Shown here: piece after piece, positions 1 through 8,775 of the stretch
Layout of the letters: the number at the start of each line of letters is the position of its first letter
Numbering within the stretch: the stretch's first letter is position 1
Source: Lewinellaceae bacterium
GTDB taxonomy: Bacteria > Bacteroidota > Bacteroidia > Chitinophagales > Saprospiraceae
Assembly: GCA_020636355.1 (NCBI GenBank)
Contig: JACJYB010000016.1
Span: 1-64,000 of the forward strand
DNA: 64,000 bases
Direction: 5' to 3'
Program-made: the position numbers and the translations under genes
Notes under the pieces: model-generated
The model's database searches: none
What the model was told of the DNA's origin: nothing
What the model saw: only the letters and a program-made list of their open reading frames with translations

Positions 1-434
1 TTCTATCCAGCAGATCAAAATTTACCTCACAGATTTGCCCAGATAAATATGTCTTAATACTGAACAAATTCTTGATTTAAGAAGTATTTTTGATTTCTCT
101 AAAGATTTAGAGCTAATCGAACTTTTCATATCCAAAAAACCTAATTTAGTCTCCTAAGCGTAAATTTTAATGCCCACAGAAGAAATATTGCACCAGGTGG
201 GCTCTTTTACCAGATCCAATCAGGAACATTTTACGGATCGGTTACCTCAATTGGTTATTGAATACAATTGCCTGAACTTGTGAGACGGTAAAGTTTCCAG
301 GTCACTCTATTATCTGGTAACTGGGAGCTTTAGCCAATACTGGTTTAATGATCAAACCCGGACCTACATAAATTACCCGTAAAATTTAGACGACACACCT
401 ACTCATGAAAACCAAGCCATCCAAGATACTTTCA
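1..434. other. Left-edge spacer without an intact gene
   Basis: No intact gene is seen. AT-rich sequence fills 1-165. A short interrupted reading frame (170-382) with a Crp-like look is listed separately. The GH16 gene ends at 435 on the minus strand, and no clear terminator hairpin follows it. Confidence 0.5.
170..382 (+). pseudogene. Possible relic of a Crp/Fnr-type sensor N-terminus
   Basis: Reading from ATG at 170, 37 codons precede an in-frame TGA at 281-283. The same frame stays open for 32 more codons to TAA at 380-382. After the stop the translation reads DGKVSRSLYYLVTGSF and continues with aromatic-rich residues and QTRTYIN. That pattern resembles the cNMP-binding-fold region of Crp regulators, for example EGQISINTYFVLQGC in the intact regulator at 32183-32764. 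No HTH part follows. The resemblance was judged by eye over about 30 residues, so chance similarity cannot be excluded. Confidence 0.25.
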
Positions 435-2048
435 TCAATCTTTAATAAAAACAGTACTGATTTTTTTATTCCCTTGCGTGAGGGAAAGGATGTATGCACC
501 AGGGTGCAATTGCTCTACCCATTGTAGCGAGATGATTTCTCCCCTCCGCTGGGTTTGATAATTTTTGATTGGTTTCCCCTGTAGATCGTATATTTCAATT
601 CCCAGCCGGCCATCGCTTTGGAAAGGATTTTGAACATAGAGGACATCACCTACCGGATTGGGGAAGACTGCGACGCGTTGATTGGACAGCGATGCCCTGC
701 TACTAGCAGATTCCTGGTAAACCCTGACATAATCGATCTCCATAGCTGATTCTTCGAAGCCTGGGCTGATATCAGGCAGGATGGCAATGTTGAGCAGGAT
801 ATAAAAAGGATCGTCGAAAGGCCAATTACTTTGATTTTTATGGGCAGGACTGAAGATCAGGTGCAATTTTCCGTCCACACGGAAAATCATGTATTCTTCG
901 GTCCATTCCAATTCGTAGATATGAAATGATTGAGTAGCGGTAGGGATAGTTTGTCCTCCGACATTTATGGTATTTCCATAACTCGTTGGAGTATGGGTCG
1001 CACTGGACGCATAATTTTGATTGGCACCCCAGTGCTCCATTATGTCAATTTCTCCGCAATCCGGCCAAACTACTTTGCCGTATCCTTGGGTTTGCCAGTA
1101 GCCTCCCTTCTCATCAATGTTACGTCCTAGCATCCAGATTGCCGGCAAGGTTCCGACGCCCACCGGTAATTTTGCTTTTACCTCAATCCGACCATATGTG
1201 AAAGCAAATTTAGAATTAAGCCTTGCCGATGTATAATTTTTTATTTGGCCCTGGTCGTTAAATAATTCTTTTTTGGCAACAATGTGCAGGCTGCCATCTT
1301 GCACAAATACGCTTTCCAACCTGTTGGTATAATGTTGTAATTCATTGTTATACCAACCAAAATCCGTTGGGAGGATGGTCTGGGGATACCATTTTTGGGA
1401 GTTGATGGCACCGGCGGTTTCAAATTCATCGGACCAAACCAGTTTATCATAAGAAGCATCCGGAAGCCCATCGAAAACATATGAAAAATCGTCAATATAA
1501 GCCGTGACCTTATCGTTGTTATCTTCTCCGTTTATTTGGATAATCACCCTGTTGAAGTCAAGTCTCTCAATAGGCTCTCTGGATTGTGGATTGAAGTTGA
1601 TAAAAGGATCTTTGGAAAAATCAAAGCTAACCTCCTGCCATTCATCTAGCTTAATGTTCTTTTCCACACTGCTTTGGGTTTCCCATGGAGCATCCAATCT
1701 TCCATTCTGTAACTTGAGGGATACCTTATTAGATTGTGAACCTGTCACCCCGGATGTCGGAACAAAGATCTTGAAGGTGAATGTACTATTGCCCAACAAA
1801 ACAAAATCTTTGCTAGCATCAAACCGCACATTCGCAAAGAGTTCTCCGGCATCTTTGTATTCCATGACACGATTTGAGGTATTGATTCCTTTTTTTGATG
1901 GATTATTGCGATGGATGTCGATCTGACATCCATCACCTGTCCAGTTGTTGATATTACTATGGCCCTCAAAGTCATCATAAAACGATTGGCCAGTAAGGAG
2001 ATTTGAAAATAACAGTAATGTGACGGCTATAAGGGATGTTTTCGACAT
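435..2048 (-). CDS. Secreted GH16 beta-glucanase with T9SS sorting domain
   Basis: Predicted extracellular endo-beta-glucanase of glycoside hydrolase family 16 (laminarinase/lichenase group). A signal peptide covers about residues 1-20. Residues 22-190 form a beta-sandwich resembling a carbohydrate-binding module. The GH16 domain spans about 200-447 and carries the signature GEIDIMEHWG, in which E333 would be the nucleophile, D335 the helper and E338 the acid/base. It ends in the typical MEIDYVRVYQ strand. Residues 458-537 are a type A T9SS C-terminal domain (VFPNPVGD...), so the protein should cross the outer membrane through the Sov/SprA pore; SprA is encoded at 52797-60050. The gene stands alone. 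Substrate (laminarin, lichenan or other) cannot be told from the sequence. Confidence 0.93.
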   Translation of the reverse strand: MSKTSLIAVTLLLFSNLLTGQSFYDDFEGHSNINNWTGDGCQIDIHRNNPSKKGINTSNRVMEYKDAGELFANVRFDASKDFVLLGNSTFTFKIFVPTSGVTGSQSNKVSLKLQNGRLDAPWETQSSVEKNIKLDEWQEVSFDFSKDPFINFNPQSREPIERLDFNRVIIQINGEDNNDKVTAYIDDFSYVFDGLPDASYDKLVWSDEFETAGAINSQKWYPQTILPTDFGWYNNELQHYTNRLESVFVQDGSLHIVAKKELFNDQGQIKNYTSARLNSKFAFTYGRIEVKAKLPVGVGTLPAIWMLGRNIDEKGGYWQTQGYGKVVWPDCGEIDIMEHWGANQNYASSATHTPTSYGNTINVGGQTIPTATQSFHIYELEWTEEYMIFRVDGKLHLIFSPAHKNQSNWPFDDPFYILLNIAILPDISPGFEESAMEIDYVRVYQESASSRASLSNQRVAVFPNPVGDVLYVQNPFQSDGRLGIEIYDLQGKPIKNYQTQRRGEIISLQWVEQLHPGAYILSLTQGNKKISTVFIKD

Positions 2049-2211
2049 CGGTACATTTTATTAAAACATAAAAAAACCATTGTATTCTTCTGCTAGTCAT
2101 GATGTGAATGTAAGCATAGAAGCTTCCTGCACTAAATTAGTTGCCGTCTTATTCTGCTTAAAATAGCGAAAATTGCTTCCAATTAATCGTTTAATTTCGA
2201 GGAAAAAACAG

Positions 2212-2571
2212 ATGCTGACCTCCGTTCATCCCAAACTTCCTATGCGTGATAAATCCATCACCCGCGATTATTATCTCAAACAACTTGGTTTTATCGATAT
2301 AGGCGCGGAAGACTATCCGGATTATCTGCTGATGCAGAAAGACCAGGTGCAGATTCATTTTTTTGCCTTCAAGGACTTGGACCCTCGGGAAAACTACGGT
2401 CAGATCTATATCCGTACAGACAACATCCATGAATGGTATCAATCCCTGCTGGACCGGAAAGTCCCCATCCATCCCAATGGGCACTTGAGCACAAAACCCT
2501 GGGGCCAGTGGGAATTTGCTCTCCTCGATCCGGATCATAACCTCATCACATTTGGACAAGCCATCTCCTGA
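2212..2571 (+). CDS. VOC (glyoxalase/bleomycin-resistance fold) protein
   Basis: A protein of about 119 residues with the paired beta-alpha-beta-beta-beta units of the vicinal oxygen chelate superfamily. Visible signs are TRDYYLKQLGF near the N-terminus, the QVQIHFF strand in the first half and the closing EFALLDPDHNLITFGQ, typical of bleomycin-resistance-like members. The start at 2212 is preferred over an in-frame ATG at 2173: an AGGA-type ribosome binding site lies just upstream and the first 13 residues of the longer form add nothing to the fold. No substrate can be assigned. It stands between a convergent GH16 promoter region and rsgA and is probably transcribed alone. Confidence 0.75.
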   Translation: MLTSVHPKLPMRDKSITRDYYLKQLGFIDIGAEDYPDYLLMQKDQVQIHFFAFKDLDPRENYGQIYIRTDNIHEWYQSLLDRKVPIHPNGHLSTKPWGQWEFALLDPDHNLITFGQAIS

Positions 2572-2738
2572 AAACGTCCGGATTATCCGATTGATGCGCA
2601 GCATTTTCCTGCAAATAAGGTCAGGAATGGGCAACGATTTGTTCTGGATTAGCCGGGGCTGAACATAATATGAGCGGGCTAATCGTTATGTTATTATCTG
2701 ACTCACTGATTTATCATGGTTGATTAAAAAGCACCAAA

Positions 2739-3806
2739 ATGACTTTGGAGGATCTGGGTTATCACGATGAACTTGAGGAGTACCGACTAAAGAACGGACT
2801 GGGCGATTTTGCCATTGGCCGGGTTATCGCTGAACACAAAGAACGGTACATCATAAAAAATGCCGACAATGAATTCGAAGCAGAAATTACCGGCAATTTG
2901 CGGTATTCTGCTCAGGAGCGGACGGACTATCCGGCGGTGGGTGATTGGGTAGCATTTAGCATTTTTGACGAGACCAAAGGTTTGATCCATGCCATCTTCC
3001 CAAGACATTCTCTGCTGGAGAGAAAAGCGGTCGGCAAAACGAGCGATAAACAAATCATCGCCGCCAATATTGATTATGCCCTGATCATCCAGGCAGTAGA
3101 CCGGGACTTCAATATCAACCGTCTGGAGAGGTACTTAACCCTGTGTTACACGTCCAATGTGCGTCCGATAATCGTACTAAATAAAATAGATCTGATCACC
3201 GCGCAGGAGCTATCCGAAAAATTAGCTCAAATTGACGAACGCGTCACAGATGTCCCTGTCCTTGCGATCAGTAATCAAACGCGCCAGGGCTACGATGGCC
3301 TCAAAAGCGTGTTATTGAATGGGAAGACATATTGTTTGCTGGGCTCTTCCGGGGTAGGGAAATCCACCTTGCTCAATACCCTGTCGGATAGTACATTGAT
3401 GCAGACTAAAGCCATTAGTGCGCATTCCGATCGCGGCAGGCATGCAACAACGCATCGGGAGTTACATCTGCTCGAAAGCGGTGGCATCCTCATTGACAAT
3501 CCCGGAATGCGTGAGGTAGGTATGGCGGATTTTTCAGCAGGAATTTCTTCAACCTTTGACCACATTGTTGCGCTGTCCGGATCCTGCAAGTATAAAAATT
3601 GCACCCATACAAATGAACCCGGCTGTTCGGTACGCGTGGCGCTTGAAAAGGGAGAGCTCGATTTCAGCGGCTACGAGAACTATCTAAAGATGGAAAAAGA
3701 AAAAGAGCATTTCGAGATGTCACTGGTGGATAAACGGAAACGAGACCGGGCTTTTGGTAAATTGATGAAAGATTATAAAAAGCACTATGCCCGCCCAAAA
3801 GACTGA
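2739..3806 (+). CDS. rsgA: Ribosome small-subunit GTPase RsgA
   Basis: Late-stage 30S assembly GTPase (YjeQ/EngC). The 355-residue protein has an N-terminal OB-fold (about 20-95), a circularly permuted GTPase domain and a C-terminal zinc finger. The permuted motif order is visible: G4 NKID at 148-151, then the P-loop GSSGVGKS at 202-209, then G3 DNPG at 253-256. Zinc ligands fit C283, C288, H290 and C296. The C-terminal helix is lysine-rich, as expected for rRNA contact. Length is normal for the family. It converges with batD, whose stop lies 26 bp away on the other strand. Confidence 0.96.
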   Translation: MTLEDLGYHDELEEYRLKNGLGDFAIGRVIAEHKERYIIKNADNEFEAEITGNLRYSAQERTDYPAVGDWVAFSIFDETKGLIHAIFPRHSLLERKAVGKTSDKQIIAANIDYALIIQAVDRDFNINRLERYLTLCYTSNVRPIIVLNKIDLITAQELSEKLAQIDERVTDVPVLAISNQTRQGYDGLKSVLLNGKTYCLLGSSGVGKSTLLNTLSDSTLMQTKAISAHSDRGRHATTHRELHLLESGGILIDNPGMREVGMADFSAGISSTFDHIVALSGSCKYKNCTHTNEPGCSVRVALEKGELDFSGYENYLKMEKEKEHFEMSLVDKRKRDRAFGKLMKDYKKHYARPKD

Positions 3807-3832
3807 TCTTCCAGAATTTGTGGCCGCAACAG

Positions 3833-5566
3833 CTAGGATGATTTTCCTACCAATTCCAGTCCACTGATCAGACGCACCGCCTCATCATAGGTTTCTTGCG
3901 CATTTTCCTGATTGGCCATCCCGGCGTACAAAGCGCGCTCACAGGTTTGCAGCAGATGAACAAAATCGCCGGCAAAAGTTTCTCCGCCATATGCCGTGAT
4001 TTCGCGGTTGACCCGGTCTTTGGTCAGGTCGGCGACCGGTATCCGGAATTTATCGGAAACATACCCATGCGATGCTCGTGACACCTCCTCATAAAATGCT
4101 CCGTAGTTTTTCACATCCAGCAAAGCCTGAGCTTGTGTCAGTCGCTTGGTCGCGACCTTCACCGCCTGACGTTGGCGGCGAATTCCTGCATCTACCTGCC
4201 CTTCTTGCCATTGGCGACGGCGGTACAAAATGGCACCAAGGGAAAGGACCATCGGAAAAACAACTAAAATCCAGTGCAATGGACGGCCCCATAGCTGAGC
4301 GGATTGATGCAGTTTGATGCCTGTTGCCAGATAACGAAGTTCACCATCATCGGAAACATCGTCACCTCGCACACCCGGGTTGCTGCTAACCAATGCGCCC
4401 TGCAAAACCTCCAGGCGAAAACTATCCTTTCGTGTTACGTAAATGGACGAATCCGGGTCAAGAAATGAAAAAGAAGGACGGATGGTATAAGTTCCGGTTC
4501 TCCTGGGCACGACCAGGTATTCGAATATACGTGTAGTGACAAGCCTGCCATCTTCATCGCCGGTCTGGCTGCTTTTTACTTTGGGGTCATAACCCTCGAG
4601 ACCTTCAGGAAGGACCAGACGCGGAGCCATCAAACGCTTTTCATCCCCATCTCCCTTCACTTGCATCAGGATGCTTACCGCTTCTTCGGTTCGTGCCGGG
4701 CTGGCGGGCTGATCCACCTGCATGGTAAAATGACCAACCGCCCCGGCAAAATCGTCAGGTTCGGGAACAGGATTTGACCGGACACTAATATCCACATCGT
4801 TAGTAGTCAGGTTCACCATCTTCAGCTGGCTGCGAAAAAAGAATCCGCGGTAGCGGGGGTCGTCGTATTCAATGCCAAGAGATATGACTGCCGGTTCTAT
4901 GTGGATCGGACCGGCCTGCTGCGGAAACAGGGCAATGCGTCGCATCACCTTCGTCACATACTCCTGACCTTCATATATTTCCCGGTGCTGCGATAAATTA
5001 TAGGATGCAATGTTTTCAGCGTAGCTATTGGGATAGGAGGGTTCAAACTGCAATTCGAAATTGCTCACATTTACTTTTGTAAACAGCTTGTAGTCCAGAA
5101 TGATCTGCTGTCCTATGAAGGCGCTGGTCGTCGAAACATCGAGCTTCACAAAAACATCCTCACCTTTTTTACCTGGTGCAGCCTGGGCATTATTCGCTAA
5201 TACATTGATTGTTATAGGCTTGGTCGTATAGGTTTGATTGCCCGCGGTAATGCTGGCCGAGCCGACAACGACGGTGCCGGTAGTTACCGCTTGAACTACG
5301 TAAGAGAAGCTCTGTTGTGAACTGACCACTCCATTCACAATGGAAGTTTGCATGGATTGACTCGGTCCCGAGATAACCTTTAGATTTTTAAACTGAGGCG
5401 GCCGGAATGCAGTCCCTTTGGAATTGTACAATGTAAAAGTCACCTCAAAAGCAGAACCTTTAAATACCTCCCTGGCATCCGTTGATGCTTCAAAACGAAT
5501 GTCCGCTGCCAACAGTATCGGCAAGCCCATCAACCACATCCATCCTGTCCAGGCCAATCTGCGCAT
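3833..5566 (-). CDS. batD: BatD, aerotolerance operon membrane protein
   Basis: Last gene of the Bat operon, 577 residues. It has a signal peptide (about 1-20), two or three Ig-like beta-sandwich domains exposed to the periplasm (about 21-400), one transmembrane helix (about 425-447, followed by RRR) and a cytoplasmic helical tail with a conserved-looking RASHGYVSDKF segment. BatD proteins are anchored partners of the VWA proteins BatA and BatB; in Bacteroides the operon supports tolerance to oxygen, and the molecular role is unsettled. The start overlaps the stop of the upstream gene by one base, which indicates translational coupling. Its first 130 residues are paralogous to the whole of the small upstream protein. 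Confidence 0.88.
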   Translation of the reverse strand: MRRLAWTGWMWLMGLPILLAADIRFEASTDAREVFKGSAFEVTFTLYNSKGTAFRPPQFKNLKVISGPSQSMQTSIVNGVVSSQQSFSYVVQAVTTGTVVVGSASITAGNQTYTTKPITINVLANNAQAAPGKKGEDVFVKLDVSTTSAFIGQQIILDYKLFTKVNVSNFELQFEPSYPNSYAENIASYNLSQHREIYEGQEYVTKVMRRIALFPQQAGPIHIEPAVISLGIEYDDPRYRGFFFRSQLKMVNLTTNDVDISVRSNPVPEPDDFAGAVGHFTMQVDQPASPARTEEAVSILMQVKGDGDEKRLMAPRLVLPEGLEGYDPKVKSSQTGDEDGRLVTTRIFEYLVVPRRTGTYTIRPSFSFLDPDSSIYVTRKDSFRLEVLQGALVSSNPGVRGDDVSDDGELRYLATGIKLHQSAQLWGRPLHWILVVFPMVLSLGAILYRRRQWQEGQVDAGIRRQRQAVKVATKRLTQAQALLDVKNYGAFYEEVSRASHGYVSDKFRIPVADLTKDRVNREITAYGGETFAGDFVHLLQTCERALYAGMANQENAQETYDEAVRLISGLELVGKSS

Positions 5567-6069
5567 CAGAATTTCTTCTTTGGGTATTTTTGAAGTACGG
5601 AAGGCTTACTTTTTTGCTTTTGCGCCGGGTTTCTGTCACCAAAGAGCGACATCGGCATAGGTTGCTTAGCCGGAGACACCTGATCCGGGTTGTCAGTGAC
5701 ATGGAGGATGATGGGTTCGGTCTCGTAAAGCTGGCCATCTACTTCAATCGTAGCACGCTCTATGACATAGTCTCCCAGGTCCGTTGCCCTTACTACGTAA
5801 CCATCCACACTCTGTTTCGACATCGCCCCATTCACGATTTGGATTTGGGTTGAGCGGTTTGGACCAGACAAGATCTGTAAGCCGGCTAATTCAGGCAGTT
5901 GCCAGGATCCCTGGCCATTTATCAGGGTAAAACTTACTTCAAATGGGGTTCCGATAAGTACGGTATCCTGACTAACGGATGCATAAACCTCCACTTCCTG
6001 AGCCGACGACATAGATCCCAGGGTGAGCAGGAGTCCTAAAATCCAACCGTGCCGGAATCTGCTTACCAT
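5566..6069 (-). CDS. Stand-alone BatD N-terminal domain protein
   Basis: A 167-residue secreted protein with a signal peptide (about 1-24) followed by a single BatD-like Ig domain. It aligns by eye with residues 21-140 of the adjacent BatD, sharing the spaced pattern FEV.FTL.N..G, SGP..S.Q..IVNG, YVV.A and Y.T.PI. A short basic tail (KPSVLQKYPKKKF) takes the place of the further domains and membrane anchor. It starts within the last codons of batC and its stop overlaps the batD start, so it is a normal member of the operon and not a broken leftover. Probable origin is a partial tandem duplication of batD. A soluble periplasmic role is inferred. Confidence 0.7.
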   Translation of the reverse strand: MVSRFRHGWILGLLLTLGSMSSAQEVEVYASVSQDTVLIGTPFEVSFTLINGQGSWQLPELAGLQILSGPNRSTQIQIVNGAMSKQSVDGYVVRATDLGDYVIERATIEVDGQLYETEPIILHVTDNPDQVSPAKQPMPMSLFGDRNPAQKQKSKPSVLQKYPKKKF

Positions 6070-6749
6070 TCTTTCGTTTTGCGTTTTCCATCGCCGCTAG
6101 TCTTTTTCATCTTATCCTGCACTTTTTTCTCTTCCTGCTCGACGATTTGGAGCAATTGTTTGGCTTCGTCCTTGTTGAGATCCTCTTTTGGTTTGGCTTC
6201 CTGCTCCTGATTTTGGTTCTGGATCTGTTGATCTTGCGCTTGTTGCTGCTGTTGCTGTTCCTGATCCTGATTCTGCGGTTCCTGATCCTGTTGATCCTGG
6301 GATTGTTGCTGTTGCTGCTGTTGTTGTTGTTGCATCATAGCAAGAACCAGGTTGTTTAATGCGTCCTGATCATTGGGGTCAAGTCGCAAGGCCTGTCGAT
6401 AGGCATCAATGCTCTTATCCAGCTTCTTGTCCTGGAAATAGGCATTTCCAAGGTTGTAATAGGCTTGTTGTTTCGATTGTTTATCGGTGGCAGCAGTGAC
6501 CGCTTCTTCAAATTTCTGGGCAGCTTCATCGAATCGCTCCTGAGAATAAATGGCATTACCCTGATTGTAGGTGCTCTGGTAACTTTTCTTTTCTGAATTG
6601 GCTTTTCGATATTGCTCTTCGGCTTGCTTGAACTGTCCTTTATCGTACTGGGTATCGCCTTCGCGTAGGACTTTATGGCTATTCTGTGCAAGTGCCGGGT
6701 ACCATGCAATCCCGAATATTAGAAGCGCCAAGAGATGAAGGTGTTTCAT
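6063..6749 (-). CDS. batC: BatC-like TPR protein with Gln-rich region
   Basis: Tetratricopeptide protein of the Bat operon. The start at 6749 (MKHLHLLALL) gives a clean signal peptide ending at ALA and an ATGA overlap with the batB stop; a longer in-frame start 30 bp upstream would lie inside batB. Three TPR units run over about residues 25-130. They are followed by a long Gln/Glu/Asp-rich low-complexity stretch (about 138-195) built on CAA/CAG codons and then a lysine-rich end. TPR proteins at this position are thought to scaffold the BatA/BatB/BatD complex. The polar tract is long and may vary in length between strains. Confidence 0.85.
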   Translation of the reverse strand: MKHLHLLALLIFGIAWYPALAQNSHKVLREGDTQYDKGQFKQAEEQYRKANSEKKSYQSTYNQGNAIYSQERFDEAAQKFEEAVTAATDKQSKQQAYYNLGNAYFQDKKLDKSIDAYRQALRLDPNDQDALNNLVLAMMQQQQQQQQQQSQDQQDQEPQNQDQEQQQQQQAQDQQIQNQNQEQEAKPKEDLNKDEAKQLLQIVEQEEKKVQDKMKKTSGDGKRKTKEW

Positions 6750-7768
6750 ATCCACGATGATTTTTCTTTTTTGCGCCACACGGCATTAGGCAACCACCAT
6801 TGCAAAGTTAACAAGAGTAAAGCAATCAGTAGAAATGGCTGAAAATAGCTTTCGTATTCGGAGAAACTTCTTTGTTCCACTTGTTGCTTATCCAGCTTGT
6901 CGATTCGGTTTTGCATGGCTCTGGCCATGGTTTCATCATCCTGATAGGTAAAAAACAAACCATTTCCTTGCTGTGCAAGTTCCTCTAACAGCTCTGTATT
7001 TACGATGGACCGAACCGGTTTTCCTTCCGCATCCCGCAGATAGTCTTCCCGCAGACCATAATTCTTAGGGATAAAACTCCCCTCCGGCGTGCCGACAGCT
7101 ACAGTAAAAATTACGAGTCCGTCCTGAGCTGCCTCCTTGGCTTTTTCGAGGGCAGCCTCTTCATGATCTTCTCCGTCGGTGATGATGATCAGCACCTTAT
7201 TGCTTTTGTTCTGCGGATCAAAGCTTTTCTCCGCCAGGTCAATGACAGCACCGATATCGGTCCCCTGCGTTGTCGCCTGATCAGGACTGGCGCCTTTCAA
7301 AAACATGATCACCGCGCCATAATCATTGGTCAACGGAGATTGCAAATAGGCATTACCCGCAAAAAGGATAAGTCCGATGCGTTCGCCTTTAATCTGGTCA
7401 ATAATGCGTTCGATGATTCGCTGGGAGCGTGCCAGCCGGTTAGGAGCAACATCTTCGGCCATCATGCTATTGGAAATATCCAGGGCGATCATGATATCGG
7501 CAGCTTTGGCCTCCACTTTTTCTCGTTTCGACCCCCATTGCGGATTTGCCAGGGCAATGATCAGCAATCCAATGCTCATTGCAAACAGTCCGGCTTTCAA
7601 CCATTTGCGTTGCGGGGCCCATCCCCCCACCAGGCGACCGAGTAACGCCGGATTTGAGAATGCCTTTAGTTGTTTTTTCTGCCAAAGGAACAGTCCCGCA
7701 TACATAACCAGAATTACCGGCACGAGGACCAGCAACCAAAGAAATTCGGGATGTTCGAAGCGAAACAT
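6746..7768 (-). CDS. batB: BatB, VWA-domain membrane protein
   Basis: A 340-residue protein with two N-terminal transmembrane helices (about 8-27 and 57-76), a von Willebrand factor A domain (about 88-290) and a C-terminal helix (about 307-327). The metal-ion-dependent adhesion site DISNS is intact, and the expected Thr (TQGTD) and Asp (ITDGEDHE) positions follow. It pairs with BatA, encoded immediately upstream; the two genes overlap by one base (TAATG). The VWA domain is expected to face the periplasm and bind partner proteins through a divalent metal. Length and layout are standard for the family. Confidence 0.92.
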   Translation of the reverse strand: MFRFEHPEFLWLLVLVPVILVMYAGLFLWQKKQLKAFSNPALLGRLVGGWAPQRKWLKAGLFAMSIGLLIIALANPQWGSKREKVEAKAADIMIALDISNSMMAEDVAPNRLARSQRIIERIIDQIKGERIGLILFAGNAYLQSPLTNDYGAVIMFLKGASPDQATTQGTDIGAVIDLAEKSFDPQNKSNKVLIIITDGEDHEEAALEKAKEAAQDGLVIFTVAVGTPEGSFIPKNYGLREDYLRDAEGKPVRSIVNTELLEELAQQGNGLFFTYQDDETMARAMQNRIDKLDKQQVEQRSFSEYESYFQPFLLIALLLLTLQWWLPNAVWRKKEKSSWI

Positions 7769-8775
7769 TATGGCAATGTTTTTAATAGGGTATTCCCCAA
7801 TAAAAATTCGAAGAGTAACAGCGCCAAGCCGAACCAGGCAAAATTTCGGTACAGGTCCTTGTATCGTTTAAACACGGTTACATCCATTTCGGTCTTCTCA
7901 AGTTGATCGATCTCATCGTAAATAGACCGCAGACCGGTTTCATTCAGGGCCCTGAAATATTGACCGCCGGTCTCTTCGGCGATTTGTTTCAGCAGGTTCT
8001 CATCAATCTCCACATTGGCATAGCCGAACACGTATTGCCCGTCACTTCTGCGACTTACCGGGGTCAATGCTTCCCCAGCGGTCCCTACACCGATGGTGTA
8101 GACCTTTATGTTGTATTGTTTGGCAATTTCTGCCGCTTGTAATGGCTGAATGTATCCCCGGTTATTTACCCCATCGGTGAGCAGGATGATAACCTTGGAT
8201 TTGGCTTCGCTATCCTTCAACCGGTTTACAGCCGAAGCTAACCCCATGCCAATCGCGGTCCCGTCATCAAGCAAACCACAACGCAACGAGGACAACTGGT
8301 CCTGAATCACCCGGTGATCCAGCGTCAACGGGCTTTGTGTATAGCTTTCTCCGGCAAATACGACCAGGCCAAACCGATCGTAAGGTCGTTTGTCAACAAA
8401 CTCAATAGCCACTGCCTTACTGGCCTCCAAGCGGTCCGGTTGGAAATCTTTGGCCAGCATTGAACTGGAAAGGTCCATAACCAGACAGATATCAATCCCT
8501 TCCGCTTTAACTTCCTCTTCTTGTAAGGAGCGCTGTGGTCTGGCCAGTGCCAAGACGATGCAAGCAAGCCCTGTAATCCAGAGCACCTGGCGAACCGGAA
8601 CAAGTCTTTCGCGCCAGGCATGGATGCCACGGACCGGCTGCAAACTGGAAAGCGTCAGCTGGGTATGATACCGCTTCCGGGACCGATGAAGCCAATAATA
8701 AATCAATGGTATCAACAGCAATAACAGCAGATACCCGGGGGAAACCAATGCATAGGAGCCAATCTCTAACTTCAT
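7768..8775 (-). CDS. batA: BatA, VWA-domain membrane protein
   Basis: A 335-residue protein. An N-terminal hairpin of transmembrane helices (about 12-29 and 60-78) is followed by a VWA domain (about 90-290) with an intact MIDAS (DLSSS, then DGTAIG and LTDGVNN) and a C-terminal transmembrane helix near 312-330. In aerotolerance operons BatA and BatB form the metal-binding core of an inner-membrane complex. It starts within the stop of the upstream small membrane protein (4-base ATGA-type overlap) and shares one base with batB, so the operon is translationally coupled here. Confidence 0.92.
   Translation of the reverse strand: MKLEIGSYALVSPGYLLLLLLIPLIYYWLHRSRKRYHTQLTLSSLQPVRGIHAWRERLVPVRQVLWITGLACIVLALARPQRSLQEEEVKAEGIDICLVMDLSSSMLAKDFQPDRLEASKAVAIEFVDKRPYDRFGLVVFAGESYTQSPLTLDHRVIQDQLSSLRCGLLDDGTAIGMGLASAVNRLKDSEAKSKVIILLTDGVNNRGYIQPLQAAEIAKQYNIKVYTIGVGTAGEALTPVSRRSDGQYVFGYANVEIDENLLKQIAEETGGQYFRALNETGLRSIYDEIDQLEKTEMDVTVFKRYKDLYRNFAWFGLALLLFEFLLGNTLLKTLP

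Noticed and set aside
6147..6359. Leucine-rich 70-codon plus-strand frame resembling a membrane protein
   Set aside because: It is the antisense of the CAA/CAG glutamine tract of batC; poly-Gln read backwards gives poly-Leu.
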